Of a DNA stretch of 64,000 bases, positions 1 to 8,763 are shown one piece after another. Below the pieces are notes generated by a model that searched no databases, had not been told where the DNA came from, and saw nothing but the letters and a program-made list of their open reading frames with translations. The number at the start of each line of letters is the position of its first letter. The stretch's first letter is position 1. The stretch is from Burkholderia contaminans (GTDB lineage: Bacteria; Pseudomonadota; Gammaproteobacteria; Burkholderiales; Burkholderiaceae). Position numbers and translations under genes: made by a program. The stretch covers positions 2,976,001-3,040,000 of the forward strand of contig NZ_CP090641.1 of assembly GCF_029633825.1 (NCBI RefSeq). The letters are read 5' to 3'.

Positions 1-2
1 TG

Positions 3-494
3 CTCGATGCGACGTCGCTCGACGCGGCGGCCGACGTGCTGCGCACGCATGCACGCGCGAGCGGGTTTCATCACACGCTCGGCGCGACCGGCGATGCACG
101 GCTGCTGAGCATCGAGGCGAGCGTCGCGCGCTGTTCGGTGACCGACGTCGCGCGGCTCGCGGGGCACGCGAACCATCTCGTGCACGCCGGCTGCGATGCC
201 GAAGCGCAGATCGTCACGCAATCGTCGGCCGACCGTCAGCGTCGCGTCGACGCGCTGACGCCCGCCATCGACGCGATCGATGAAGCCGCGCTGCGGCGCG
301 TGCTCGGCGATCGCGCGCCGGAAGGGCTGCCGATCTACCGCGACGATCCGGCCGACCCCGACGACGAGAACACGCTGGCCACGGCCGTGTTCGCGATCGG
401 CGCGGCATCGATCGATTTCACCATTCACCAACACGGCACGCAGCGTTTCGCGACGCGCATCGTGCCGTCCGGACGCGCGCACGACGCGTCCTGA
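3..494 (+). CDS. C-terminal part of a C45-type peptidase / acyltransferase-like protein (5' end outside window)
   Basis: The reading frame is open from the window edge to the stop at 492-494, so only about 163 C-terminal residues are visible. The visible part has the look of the C-terminal half of C45 peptidases (relatives of acyl-CoA:6-aminopenicillanate acyltransferase): the segment LAGHANHLVHAG, then a phrase IYRDDPADPDDENTLATAVF resembling the terminal part of these proteins where a record of handled cases or leaflets is common. These enzymes are Ntn hydrolases whose catalytic Cys lies near the N-terminus, which is not in the window, so activity cannot be judged. It ends 3 bases before an aminotransferase gene, suggesting one transcript. 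The family call is from overall resemblance only. Confidence 0.6.
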   Translation, partial: LDATSLDAAADVLRTHARASGFHHTLGATGDARLLSIEASVARCSVTDVARLAGHANHLVHAGCDAEAQIVTQSSADRQRRVDALTPAIDAIDEAALRRVLGDRAPEGLPIYRDDPADPDDENTLATAVFAIGAASIDFTIHQHGTQRFATRIVPSGRAHDAS

Positions 495-497
495 TCC

Positions 498-1844
498 ATG
501 AGGCAACGCATGACGACCGTTTTCCATCGCGCTCCGCGCGCCACCTTGCCCGTTGCCGTCGCAGGCGACGGCATCGAGATCATCGACTCGACCGGCAAAC
601 GCTATATCGACGCGTGCGGCGGCGCGGCCGTTTCGTGTCTCGGCCACAGCAACCAGCGGGTGATCGACGCGATCAAGCGGCAGGCGCAGCAGCTGGCGTA
701 CGCGCATACGTCGTTCTTCACGACCGACGTGGCTGAAGAACTCGCCGACCGGCTCGTCGCTGCCGCGCCGGCCGGCCTCGAGCACGTGTATTTCGTGTCG
801 GGCGGCTCCGAGGCGGTCGAGGCCGCGCTGAAGCTCGCACGCCAGTATTTCGTCGAGAAGGGCGAGCCGCAGCGCCGCCATTTCATCGCGCGACGCCAGA
901 GCTATCACGGCAACACGCTCGGCGCGCTCGCGATCGGCGGCAACGCGTGGCGGCGCGAGCCGTTCCTGCCGCTGCTGATCGAGGCGCACCACGTGAGCCC
1001 GTGTTATGCATACCGCGACCAGCAGGCGGGCGAAACCGACGAAGCTTATGCGCAGCGCCTCGCGGATGAACTCGAACAGAAGATCGTCGAACTCGGCGCG
1101 GACAACGTCGCGGCGTTCGTCGCGGAGACGGTGGTGGGCGCAACGGCCGGCGCGGTGCCGCCGGTGCGCACGTACCTGAAGAAGATTCGCGCCGTGTGCG
1201 ACAAGTACGGCGTGCTGCTGATCCTCGACGAGATCATGTCGGGCATGGGCCGCACGGGCTACCTGTACGCGTGCGATGAAGACGGCGTCGCGCCCGACCT
1301 GCTGACGATCGCGAAAGGGCTCGGCGCGGGCTACCAGCCGATCGGCGCGACGCTGGTGAGCGATCGCATCTACCGGACGATCGTCGACGGTTCGGGCTTC
1401 TTCCAGCACGGCCACACGTACCTGGGCCACGCAACCGCATGCGCGGCCGCGCTCGAAGTGCAGCGCGTGATCGCCGAGGAGAAGCTGCTCGACAACGTGA
1501 AGGCGCGCGGCGAGCAACTGCGTGCATCATTGCGCGAGCATTACGGCGCGCACCCGCATGTCGGCGACGTGCGCGGCCGCGGGCTGTTCGTCGGCGTCGA
1601 GCTCGTGCGCGATCGCGACAGCAAGGCGACGTTCGATCCCGCGCTGAAGCTGCATGCGGCGGTCAAGCGCGAAGCGATGCAGCGCGGCCTGATGGTGTAT
1701 CCGATGGGCGGGACGATCGACGGCGTTCACGGCGATCACATCCTGGTCGCGCCGCCGTTCATTTGCACCGCGCAGCAGATCGATACGATCGTCGAGCGGT
1801 TGTCGGGCGCGATCGGCGCGGCGCTCGCGTCGGCCGGCGCGTGA
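498..1844 (+). CDS. Class III PLP-dependent aminotransferase
   Basis: A 448-residue fold-type I aminotransferase of class III (ornithine/omega-amino acid aminotransferase group). The segment VSGGSEAVEAALKLARQYF binds the cofactor phosphate, LILDEIMSGMGRTG carries the Asp that contacts the pyridine ring, and the Schiff-base Lys is K273 in TIAKGLGAG. The C-terminal HILVAPPFICT is the usual family ending. A second ATG at 510 gives a protein starting MTTVFHRAP and may be the true start. The gene lies between a C45-type peptidase and a carboxymuconolactone decarboxylase-like gene, all on one strand with small gaps, so they may form a small catabolic operon. The natural amino donor is not evident from sequence. 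Confidence 0.88.
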   Translation: MRQRMTTVFHRAPRATLPVAVAGDGIEIIDSTGKRYIDACGGAAVSCLGHSNQRVIDAIKRQAQQLAYAHTSFFTTDVAEELADRLVAAAPAGLEHVYFVSGGSEAVEAALKLARQYFVEKGEPQRRHFIARRQSYHGNTLGALAIGGNAWRREPFLPLLIEAHHVSPCYAYRDQQAGETDEAYAQRLADELEQKIVELGADNVAAFVAETVVGATAGAVPPVRTYLKKIRAVCDKYGVLLILDEIMSGMGRTGYLYACDEDGVAPDLLTIAKGLGAGYQPIGATLVSDRIYRTIVDGSGFFQHGHTYLGHATACAAALEVQRVIAEEKLLDNVKARGEQLRASLREHYGAHPHVGDVRGRGLFVGVELVRDRDSKATFDPALKLHAAVKREAMQRGLMVYPMGGTIDGVHGDHILVAPPFICTAQQIDTIVERLSGAIGAALASAGA

Positions 1845-1876
1845 CCGTATTCGTCAAACCTAGTCCGGACTTCGCC

Positions 1877-2431
1877 ATGACGAACAGATTGCCTCCGTTC
1901 GATCCCGCATCGGCCACCGATGAGCAGAAGGCCGTGCTGGCCGACATTCTCAGCGGCCCGCGCGGCAACCTGAACGGGCCGTTTCTCGGCTGGATCGCGA
2001 GCCCCGAGCTGGCCCAGCACGCGCAGAAGCTCGGCGCGTTCTGCCGCTATCGCACGGGCCTGCCGCTGCGCCTGTCGGAGCTCGCGATTCTCGTGACGGC
2101 CGCGCGCTGGCGCTCGCAGGCCGAGTGGCACATCCACCATCCGATCGCGCTCGAAGCGGGCGTGCCGGCCGCGACGGCCGACGCGATCCGGCGCGGCGTC
2201 GCACCCGCATTCGAGTCGGACGACGATGCGCTGATCCATGCCTTCGCGAGCGAGCTGTACGACACGCGGCGCGTGAGCGATGCGACGTTCGAACGGGCGC
2301 AGGCGCGCTTCGGCCACGAAACGGTCGTCAATCTCGTCGCGTTGCTCGGCTACTACGCGCTCGTCGCGATGACGCTGAACACGTTCGGCATGCGCGCGCA
2401 AGGGCAGACCGAATTGCCGTTTCCGGAGTAA
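1877..2431 (+). CDS. Carboxymuconolactone decarboxylase (CMD/AhpD-like) family protein
   Basis: The 184-residue protein beginning MTNRLPPFDP at the ATG at 1877 belongs to the CMD superfamily of small all-helical proteins. The core motif ELAILVTAARWRSQAEWHIHHP (residues about 70-90) matches the family helix that in true AhpD carries a CxxC; here no Cys is present, so a thiol peroxidase role is unlikely and a gamma-carboxymuconolactone decarboxylase-like role is more probable. The frame is open far upstream inside the aminotransferase gene, but the ATG at 1877 is the only one compatible with the aminotransferase stop at 1844. Likely co-transcribed with the aminotransferase. Confidence 0.8.
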   Translation: MTNRLPPFDPASATDEQKAVLADILSGPRGNLNGPFLGWIASPELAQHAQKLGAFCRYRTGLPLRLSELAILVTAARWRSQAEWHIHHPIALEAGVPAATADAIRRGVAPAFESDDDALIHAFASELYDTRRVSDATFERAQARFGHETVVNLVALLGYYALVAMTLNTFGMRAQGQTELPFPE

Positions 2432-2591
2432 TACCCGTGCGTTGATCGTGCCGGAGCAACTGAGGCGATACGTCTGACGAACGTGTTGCCGACCTGTTCC
2501 GGCACAATGCAACCAAATGTATTCATGCGGGATCGACGGCCGATCGCCGCGTATGATGGCTTGTTCACGTCGATATGAGCGGTGAGCAAGC

Positions 2592-3367
2592 ATGACGAGT
2601 ACCCGCAAGACCTTGATGATCGCCGGTGGGCTCCTGGTAGCCGCGGCCGGCACTGCCTACGTGATGCTCCTGCGTGCGGATCACCGCGCGATCGAAGATG
2701 CCGGCATCGGCGATTCGGCTGCGCCCGTTGCCGCGGCGCCCGCAGGCAACGATCACGCGGTGCAGGGCGCCATCGCGCCGCCGGCTCCTGCCGCCGCGAT
2801 GGCACCGAAACAGGCGGCTGTCGCGCCGCCGCCCCCGCACCGGCGCCTTCTGCGCCGGCCGAAACCGCACGCGTCAGTGCAGCGCCGGCCGTGCCGGTCG
2901 TCAGTGACAAGCCGCAGCCGGTGACGAAGCCGAGCGCGCCGCCGCCTAAGGTCACCGTCGTGACCGTCGATGCGCAGGATTCGACCCCACCGTCGCCGCC
3001 GTCGGCCGCCAAACCCGCGCAGCAGGCCGCACCCGCACCCGCGCAGGTCACGCAACGCGCGCCGCGCAAGCGCGATGGCCTGGAACGCCACGCGGCCGCA
3101 GCACCTTCCGCAACGAAATCCGAAACGCCGGAGACGGCCGCGCTCGTGAGGGAATCGGCGAAGCTCGACCCGTCGTTGCCGCCGCCATCGATGTCGTCGA
3201 TGCCGTCGATGTCATCGGGCAGCGGTTCGACCCGGCAGGGCAGTTCGTCGTCGGGCGCGAATCCGGTTGCCGCGGCGATGACCGAGCAACTGGTGAGGCA
3301 GTCGAGCAATTTCAACTCGGCGTCGTCACCGGCGCCCGCGAACGGCGGCCCGGCCACGACCAAGTAA
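2592..3367 (+). pseudogene. Membrane-anchored Pro/Ala-rich hypothetical protein, apparently frameshifted
   Basis: Translation from the ATG at 2592 gives MTSTRKTLMIAGGLLVAAAGTAYVML, a typical N-terminal membrane anchor, followed by a Pro/Ala-rich region. This frame turns into Arg/Pro-rich nonsense near 2830-2850 and stops at 2924. The next frame picks up smoothly there with APAPAPSAPAETARVSAAPA and continues with ordinary coding character (PETAALVRESAKLDPSLPPP, later AAMTEQLVRQSSNFNSASS) to a stop at 3367. Together they read as one protein of about 258 residues broken by the loss of one base in the C-rich run around 2838-2846. It may be a real mutation or a sequencing error in a GC-rich tract. 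No function recognised; the layout suggests a periplasm-facing, unstructured protein. Confidence 0.6.
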
Positions 3368-3385
3368 CCGCGATCGCTTCGAGAA

Positions 3386-3424
3386 TAAAAAGGACCCCGC
3401 ATGCCGACCAAAGCATGCGGGGCC
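3386..3424 (-). terminator. Intrinsic terminator downstream of ahpF
   Basis: On the minus strand the 10-bp stem GCCCCGCATGC-type (arms 3413-3422 and 3395-3404, perfect over CCCCGCATGC/GCATGCGGGG) with an 8-base loop is followed by a run of five T (3391-3387). It lies 40 bases past the ahpF stop and should end the ahpCF transcript. Confidence 0.85.
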
Positions 3425-3462
3425 AAGAGAGACAAACTGTCGTGCCGACGGGCTGACGCGCG

Positions 3463-5061
3463 TTACGCGGCGACCGCTTCCTCGGCCTGCGGCTGCGCGG
3501 CGGCAACCGGTGCAACGTCCTGCCGGATCAGGTGGTCGAACGCGCCGAGCGACGCCTTCGCGCCTTCGCCCACGGCGATCACGATCTGCTTGAACGGCAC
3601 CGTCGTCACGTCGCCGGCCGCGAACACGCCCGGTACCGACGTCGCGCCGCGTGCATCGACGACGATCTCGCCGTGCTTCGACAGTTCGACCGTACCCTTC
3701 AGCCACTCGGTGTTCGGCACGAGGCCGATCTGCACGAACACGCCTTCGAGATCGATGCGCTGCGTGTCACCCGAGCGCAGATCCTTGTAGACGAGCCCGT
3801 TCAGCTTGCTGCCGTCGCCGGTCAGCTCCGTCGTTTGCGCCTGCGTGACGATCGTCACGTTCGGCAGGCTGCGCAGCTTGCGCTGCAGCACTTCGTCCGC
3901 ACGCAGTTGCGCGCCGTATTCGATCAGCGTGACGGCCTTCACGATGCCGGCGAGGTCGATCGCGGCCTCGACGCCCGAGTTGCCGCCGCCGACCACCGCG
4001 ACGCGCTTGCCCTTGAACAGCGGGCCGTCGCAGTGCGGGCAGTACGCGACACCGCGGTTGCGGTATTCGCGCTCGCCCGGCACGTTGATTTCGCGCCAGC
4101 GTGCGCCGGTTGCGAGGACGATCGTCTTCGCCTTCAGCACCGCGCCGTTCGCGAGGCGGATCTGGTGCACGTCGCCCGGAATCAGCGCATCGGCGCGCTG
4201 CACGTCCATGATGTCGACGTCGTACTGCTTCACGTGCTGTTCGAGCGCGGTCGCGAACTTCGGCCCTTCGGTTTCCTGCACCGACACGAAGTTCTCGATC
4301 GCCATCGTATCGAGCACCTGGCCGCCGAAACGCTCGGCGACCACGCCCGTTGCAATGCCCTTGCGCGCCGAGTAGATCGCGGCTGCAGCGCCTGCCGGGC
4401 CGCCGCCGACGATCAGCGTATCGAACACCGGCTTGTTCTCGAGCGACTTCGCGGCACGCGCGCTGGCGCCCGTATCGAGCTTCGCGAGGATTTCCTTCAC
4501 GCTGCTGCGGCCTTGGCCGAACGAGGCGCCGTTCAGGAACATCGTCGGCACGGCCATGATCTGGCGCGACTCGACTTCACCCTGGAACAGCGCGCCGTCG
4601 ATCGCGACGTGACGGATGCGCGGGTTGATCAGCGACATCACGTTCAGCGCCTGCACGACTTCCGGGCAGTTCTGGCACGACAGCGAGAAATACGTCTCGA
4701 ACGCGTAGTCGCCGTCGAGCGCGCGGATCTGTTCGATCACGTCGTCGTCGAGCTTGATCGGATGGCCGCCCGTCTGCAGCAGCGCGAGCACGAGCGACGT
4801 GAATTCATGGCCCATCGGAATGCCGGCGAAGCGGATGCCGGCCGGCTTGCCGGGCTCGCCGATCGAGAACGACGGCTTGCGCTCGGCGTCGTCGCGGCGT
4901 TCGGTCACGGTCACGCGATCCGTCAGCGACGCAATCTCGGTCAGCAGCGCCAGCAGTTCCTGCGATTTCGCGCTGTCGTCGAGCGAGGCGACGAGTTCGA
5001 TCGGGCGCGTGATCTTTTCGAGGTACGCTTTGAGTTGGTTCTTGAGATTGGCGTCGAGCAT
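3463..5061 (-). CDS. ahpF: Alkyl hydroperoxide reductase subunit F
   Basis: A 532-residue flavoprotein disulfide reductase that passes electrons from NADH to AhpC. The N-terminal tandem thioredoxin-fold domain holds the CxxC at C129/C132 ([10 protein letters not shown]); the thioredoxin-reductase-like part holds the FAD site [13 protein letters not shown] (about 217-229), the redox CPHC at C341-C344 and a second nucleotide site [14 protein letters not shown]. The start [10 protein letters not shown] at 5061 gives the usual family length; the open frame upstream of it is not coding. It follows ahpC on the same strand after 128 bases, with a hairpin between the two, and ends before an intrinsic terminator. 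Confidence 0.97.
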   Translation of the reverse strand: MLDANLKNQLKAYLEKITRPIELVASLDDSAKSQELLALLTEIASLTDRVTVTERRDDAERKPSFSIGEPGKPAGIRFAGIPMGHEFTSLVLALLQTGGHPIKLDDDVIEQIRALDGDYAFETYFSLSCQNCPEVVQALNVMSLINPRIRHVAIDGALFQGEVESRQIMAVPTMFLNGASFGQGRSSVKEILAKLDTGASARAAKSLENKPVFDTLIVGGGPAGAAAAIYSARKGIATGVVAERFGGQVLDTMAIENFVSVQETEGPKFATALEQHVKQYDVDIMDVQRADALIPGDVHQIRLANGAVLKAKTIVLATGARWREINVPGEREYRNRGVAYCPHCDGPLFKGKRVAVVGGGNSGVEAAIDLAGIVKAVTLIEYGAQLRADEVLQRKLRSLPNVTIVTQAQTTELTGDGSKLNGLVYKDLRSGDTQRIDLEGVFVQIGLVPNTEWLKGTVELSKHGEIVVDARGATSVPGVFAAGDVTTVPFKQIVIAVGEGAKASLGAFDHLIRQDVAPVAAAQPQAEEAVAA

Positions 5062-5157
5062 GGCGTTTCGGATTCCGTATTGATGATTCTGGTCGGGCAC
5101 GTCGTGCCGGAGGAGGGCGCGGGCCGCATGCCGCGGCGGCCCGTCATCGGGAGGCTC

Positions 5158-5179
5158 GCGCGCCTCGTGCGAGGCGCGC
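5158..5179 (-). other. Strong hairpin between ahpC and ahpF
   Basis: A perfect 10-bp inverted repeat (GCGCGCCTCG, 2-base loop, CGAGGCGCGC) starts 11 bases after the ahpC stop. No T-run follows on the minus strand, so it is not a full intrinsic terminator. Such hairpins often stabilise the upstream message or attenuate read-through, which fits the higher demand for AhpC than AhpF; that role is inferred. Confidence 0.5.
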
Positions 5180-5189
5180 GGCGCGATCG

Positions 5190-5753
5190 TCAGATCTTGC
5201 CGATCAGGTCGAGCGACGGGGTCAGCGTTTCCGCACCCGGCGTCCACTTGGCCGGGCACACTTCACCCGGGTGCGCCGCGATGTATTGCGCTGCCTGCAC
5301 CTTGCGCAGCAGTTCGCCTGCGTCGCGGCCGATGCCGTTGTCGTGGATTTCGCACAGCTTGATCTCGCCTTCCGGGTTGATCACGAACGTGCCGCGCAGG
5401 GCCATCCCTTCTTCCTCGATCAGCACGTCGAAGTTGCGCGACAGCGTGAGCGTCGGGTCGCCGACCAGCGGGTACTTGATCTTGGCGATCGTGTCCGACG
5501 TGTCGTGCCATGCCTTGTGCGTGAAGTGCGTGTCGGTCGACACGCCGTAGATTTCGACACCCAGCTTCTGGAATTCCGCGTAACGGTCGGCGAGGTCGCC
5601 CAGCTCGGTCGGGCAGACGAACGTGAAGTCGGCCGGGTAGAACACGACGACGGACCACTTGCCCTTGAAGTTCTCTTCCGAGACGGGCACGAATTCGCCG
5701 TTGTGGTAAGCGGTTGCCTTGAACGGCTTGATTTGGGTGTTGATGATCGGCAT
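5190..5753 (-). CDS. ahpC: Alkyl hydroperoxide reductase peroxiredoxin AhpC
   Basis: A 187-residue typical two-Cys peroxiredoxin that reduces hydrogen peroxide, organic peroxides and peroxynitrite in the cytoplasm. The peroxidatic Cys is C47 in [10 protein letters not shown], the resolving Cys C166 in GEVCPAKW, and the GGLG/YF-like elements of the AhpC/Prx1 class are in place ([13 protein letters not shown]). A Shine-Dalgarno AAGGAA lies upstream of the ATG. It is the first gene of the ahpC-ahpF pair. In related bacteria the pair is under OxyR control; I did not find a convincing OxyR site, so that is only an expectation. Confidence 0.97.
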   Translation of the reverse strand: MPIINTQIKPFKATAYHNGEFVPVSEENFKGKWSVVVFYPADFTFVCPTELGDLADRYAEFQKLGVEIYGVSTDTHFTHKAWHDTSDTIAKIKYPLVGDPTLTLSRNFDVLIEEEGMALRGTFVINPEGEIKLCEIHDNGIGRDAGELLRKVQAAQYIAAHPGEVCPAKWTPGAETLTPSLDLIGKI

Positions 5754-5942
5754 CTGGACAATTCCTTTTCGTCAGGGGTGAGTGGAGTGTTGCCAGTATC
5801 CGGGTTCACCCTGAGCTTGTGAAATTGCTTGTTTCAATCCGGGGCATCGGGATTTTCTATCTGCTTCCGGCCCTTGATTGGGCGCGGCGTGCGCCGAAGG
5901 CGATTCGGGCGGCAGGGGCTTCACCATTCCGAGCGGAGGTCC

Positions 5943-6839
5943 TCAAATCCCCGCCATCTTCCTCAACCACGCCGCCAGCCGCCTGGCTCCATCCGGCATG
6001 TCCGCATCCTCGCGGGTGCACAGGTAGTAATTGCGCCCGTCGTCGAGCGCGTGATCGAACAACTGCACGAGCTCGCCGTTCGCCAGTTCGCGCTGGACCA
6101 GCGGCGCGCGCAGCAAGGCTGCGCCGAGATCCGCGCGCGCGGCGCTCAGCGTGAGCTGGCCGTCCTCGAACATCGGCCCCACCGCATGCGACACATGCTT
6201 GACGCCCGCGCCCTGCAGCCAGTTGACCCACGTGCTGCGATCCTCGTCGTGCACGAGCGGCGCGCGTGCGAGATCGGCCGGCGTGCGGAACGGCCCGTGG
6301 CGTTTCAGGAACGACGGGCTGCACATCGGCACCATCGCGCCCGGCAGCAGCCGCTCGCAGCGGTAGCCGGGCCAGTCGCCGGTGCCGAAGCGGATCGACA
6401 GGTCCGATGCATCGCTGCGGTAGTTGCGGTGATGTGCATACAGCACCGTCACGTCGACGTCCGTGTTGTCGGCCAGGAACGCGTGCAGCCGCGGAATGAA
6501 CCAGCCGATGCCGAGCAGCGGAATCAGGCTGATGGTGATCTGCCGCAGCGACGAGCGGTCGCGCACGAAACGCGTCGCGCTGCGCAGCACCGAGAACGCG
6601 GCGCTGATCGAGCGGTAGTAGTCGCGGCCTTCGTCGGTGAGGACAAGCAGTCGGCCCTCGCGCACGGTCAGCGGCGTCTGGATGAATGCTTCGAGCAGCT
6701 GCAGCTGATGGCTGACCGCCGAAGGCGTGATGTCGAGCTCGCCCGCCGCCGCGGTGACCGACCCGAGGCGCGCGAACGCTTCGAACGCACGCACCGCGCG
6801 CAGCGGCGGATCGTGCGGCAATTGTTCGATATTTTTCAT
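5943..6839 (-). CDS. LysR-family transcriptional regulator (GcvA-like)
   Basis: A 298-residue LysR protein. The N-terminal winged helix-turn-helix (about residues 12-70: LRAVRAFEAFARLGSVTAAAGELDITPSAVSHQ region) is followed by the periplasmic-binding-protein-like effector domain with GcvA-type features such as DLSIRFGTGDWPG and PLVHDEDRSTW. It is divergent from the binding-protein / ATC-hydrolase / amidohydrolase genes that begin at 7018, and the 178 bases between them hold inverted repeats, so it probably controls both itself and that unit. Ligand unknown; a thiazoline or cysteine derivative would fit the neighbours. Confidence 0.9.
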   Translation of the reverse strand: MKNIEQLPHDPPLRAVRAFEAFARLGSVTAAAGELDITPSAVSHQLQLLEAFIQTPLTVREGRLLVLTDEGRDYYRSISAAFSVLRSATRFVRDRSSLRQITISLIPLLGIGWFIPRLHAFLADNTDVDVTVLYAHHRNYRSDASDLSIRFGTGDWPGYRCERLLPGAMVPMCSPSFLKRHGPFRTPADLARAPLVHDEDRSTWVNWLQGAGVKHVSHAVGPMFEDGQLTLSAARADLGAALLRAPLVQRELANGELVQLFDHALDDGRNYYLCTREDADMPDGARRLAAWLRKMAGI

Positions 6840-6900
6840 GTATCGAATTTTATCGAAAAGTCAGGGTAAGCGACAACATGAAAATTTCCTGTATTTACAG
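6825..6900. promoter_or_regulatory. Divergent control region with two dyads
   Basis: An inverted repeat TTCGATA/TATCGAA (6825-6831 and 6841-6847) spans the start codon of the LysR gene, and a second dyad CTGTA-TT-TACAG sits at 6889-6900 in an AT-rich stretch. Both fall between divergent genes, where LysR proteins usually bind T-N11-A dyads. The assignment as operators is inferred from position. Confidence 0.45.
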
Positions 6901-7017
6901 TGATGTAGGTTAATGTGTCGGGAACGGCATAAGCATCCAACAATTGGATATTTGGGGTTTGGGTGCTCAATATTTAATATTTTTCATGTTTTGATTCGAT
7001 CCACCGGTCCCCCGCAC

Positions 7018-8184
7018 ATGAAAATCGCATTTCTCCACGCCAGCCTCGCATTCTCGGCGGCCGCCCTGGTCGCCTCCGTTCCCGCGTTCGCACAATCCGC
7101 GCCGCAGACGATCCTGATCGGTCTCGCCGCGCCGCTCACCGGCCCGTCCGCGCGGATCGGCAAGGATCTGCAGAACGGCGCGCAACTCGCGATCGACGAC
7201 GCGAACGCGAAGCATCCGACCATCGGCGGCAAGCCGGTGGTGTACAAGCTCGTCGCGGCAGACGACCAGTCCGATCCGCGTACGGCCGTCGCGGTTGCGC
7301 AGCAGCTCGTCGACCAGCACGTGATCGGCGTCGTCGGCCACTGGAACACGGGCTGCAGCGTGCCGGCGTCGCGCGTCTACCGCGATGCGGGCATCCCGCA
7401 GATCGCGCCGGCGTCCACCGGCCATCAATACACGCAGCAGGGCTATGCGACGGCCTTCCGCATCATGGGTCACGACGATGCGGGCGGCAATTTCACCGGC
7501 GCGTATGCGGTGAAGACGCTGAAGGCGAAGCGCATCGCGGTGATCGACGATCGCACGTCGTTCGGCGCGGGGCTCGCCGACCAGTTCATCAAGGGCGTGC
7601 AGGCGAACGGCGGCGCGATCGTCGATCGCCAGTACGTGAACGACAAGACGACCGACTTCAGCGGCGTGCTGACCGCGATCAAGGGCAAGCGCGCGGATCT
7701 CGTGTTCTTCGGCGGCCTGGATGCGCAGGCCGCGCCGATCTCGCGGCGGATGCGCCAGCTCGGCGTGAACGCACCGCTGCTCGGCGCGGGCGGCTTCGTG
7801 AGCCAGACCTTCCTGTCGCTCGCCGGCAAGGACGGCGACGGCGTGACGGCGCTCGAGCCGGGCCTGCCGCTCGACCGGATGCCGGGCGGCAAGGCGTTCG
7901 ACACGCAATACCAGGCGCGCTTTCACGCGCCGATCGAGCTGCATGCGCCGTTCGCGTACGACGCGGCCGCCACGCTGATCGCGGCCGCGCAGAAGGCCGG
8001 CACGACGCAGCCGGCGAAACTCGTCGCGGCGGTGCATGCGATCGACCGGCCCGGCGTGACGGGGCGGGTCGCGTTCGATGCCGAAGGCAACCTGAAGGAC
8101 CCGGCCTTCACGATCTACCAGGTGCGCGGCGGCAAGTGGGCCATCGTCGACGTGCTTGGCGGCTCGCGCACCGCGACCAAGTAA
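7018..8184 (+). CDS. ABC transporter periplasmic binding protein, branched-chain amino acid type
   Basis: A 388-residue type I periplasmic binding protein (LivJ-like). A Sec signal peptide MKIAFLHASLAFSAAALVAS ends at about AFA-QS (residue 24), and the mature protein begins TILIGLAAPLTGPSARIGKD, the family hallmark. The ATG at 7018 puts the signal peptide at the N-terminus; the open frame upstream is not coding. No permease or ATPase genes follow; instead two hydrolase genes do, so the ABC partners must be elsewhere. The context suggests a ligand related to their substrates, but binding specificity cannot be read from sequence. Confidence 0.92.
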   Translation: MKIAFLHASLAFSAAALVASVPAFAQSAPQTILIGLAAPLTGPSARIGKDLQNGAQLAIDDANAKHPTIGGKPVVYKLVAADDQSDPRTAVAVAQQLVDQHVIGVVGHWNTGCSVPASRVYRDAGIPQIAPASTGHQYTQQGYATAFRIMGHDDAGGNFTGAYAVKTLKAKRIAVIDDRTSFGAGLADQFIKGVQANGGAIVDRQYVNDKTTDFSGVLTAIKGKRADLVFFGGLDAQAAPISRRMRQLGVNAPLLGAGGFVSQTFLSLAGKDGDGVTALEPGLPLDRMPGGKAFDTQYQARFHAPIELHAPFAYDAAATLIAAAQKAGTTQPAKLVAAVHAIDRPGVTGRVAFDAEGNLKDPAFTIYQVRGGKWAIVDVLGGSRTATK

Positions 8185-8238
8185 ACGATACGGCGCGACA
8201 CAGCACGACACCGCGATAAGACAACCAAGACGATCCCC

Positions 8239-8763
8239 ATGACCGAAGCCACCCAGACATCCGCCGCCGCACCCGAGGACACGCGCCTCGGGATCCTCGC
8301 GCGGCGCCGCATCGAAGCGGAAATCATCAAGCCGATCTACGAGATCATGAAGCGCGAGTTCGGCGCCGAGCGCGCGCAGGCCGTGATCGCGGAAGCCGTG
8401 CGCGGCGCGGCGGTGGATGCCGGCCGCACGTTCGCCGCGCAGGAACCGGACGGCACGAGCGTGAAGTCGTTCATCGCGCTGCAGGTGCTGTGGGAGAAGG
8501 ACGATGCGCTCGACGTCGAGGTGCGGCGCGCGGACGACACGCATTACGACTACGACGTGCATCGTTGCAGCTACGCGGAGATGTATCACGCGATGGGGCT
8601 CGGCGAGATCGGCCACCTGCTGAGCTGCGCACGCGACAGCTATTTCATCCAGGGCTATGCGCCGGACATCGCGCTCACGCGGACGAGCACGATCATGCAG
8701 GGCGGCAAGCGCTGCGATTTCCGTTACGCACGGCAAGCCGCGCCGGAGAACGGCGATGCGTGA
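8239..8763 (+). CDS. L-2-amino-thiazoline-4-carboxylic acid hydrolase-like protein
   Basis: A 174-residue protein of the L-2-amino-thiazoline-4-carboxylate hydrolase family (AtcB-like). Recognisable parts are the N-terminal helix IIKPIYEIMKREFGAERA, the middle VHRCSYAEMYHAMGLGEIGHLLSC and the end LTRTSTIMQGGKRCDFRY, with conserved Cys residues in RCSYAE, LSCARD and KRCDF. In characterised Pseudomonas the enzyme opens the thiazoline ring of L-ATC to S-carbamoyl-L-cysteine. The stop overlaps the start of the following amidohydrolase gene by 8 bases, implying coupled translation, and the pair matches the two-step ATC to cysteine route. The substrate here is inferred from family and context. Confidence 0.75.
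   Translation: MTEATQTSAAAPEDTRLGILARRRIEAEIIKPIYEIMKREFGAERAQAVIAEAVRGAAVDAGRTFAAQEPDGTSVKSFIALQVLWEKDDALDVEVRRADDTHYDYDVHRCSYAEMYHAMGLGEIGHLLSCARDSYFIQGYAPDIALTRTSTIMQGGKRCDFRYARQAAPENGDA

Noticed and set aside
3532..5550. Plus-strand open frame of 672 codons opposite ahpF
   Set aside because: Antisense of a firmly identified gene, with no recognisable protein features.
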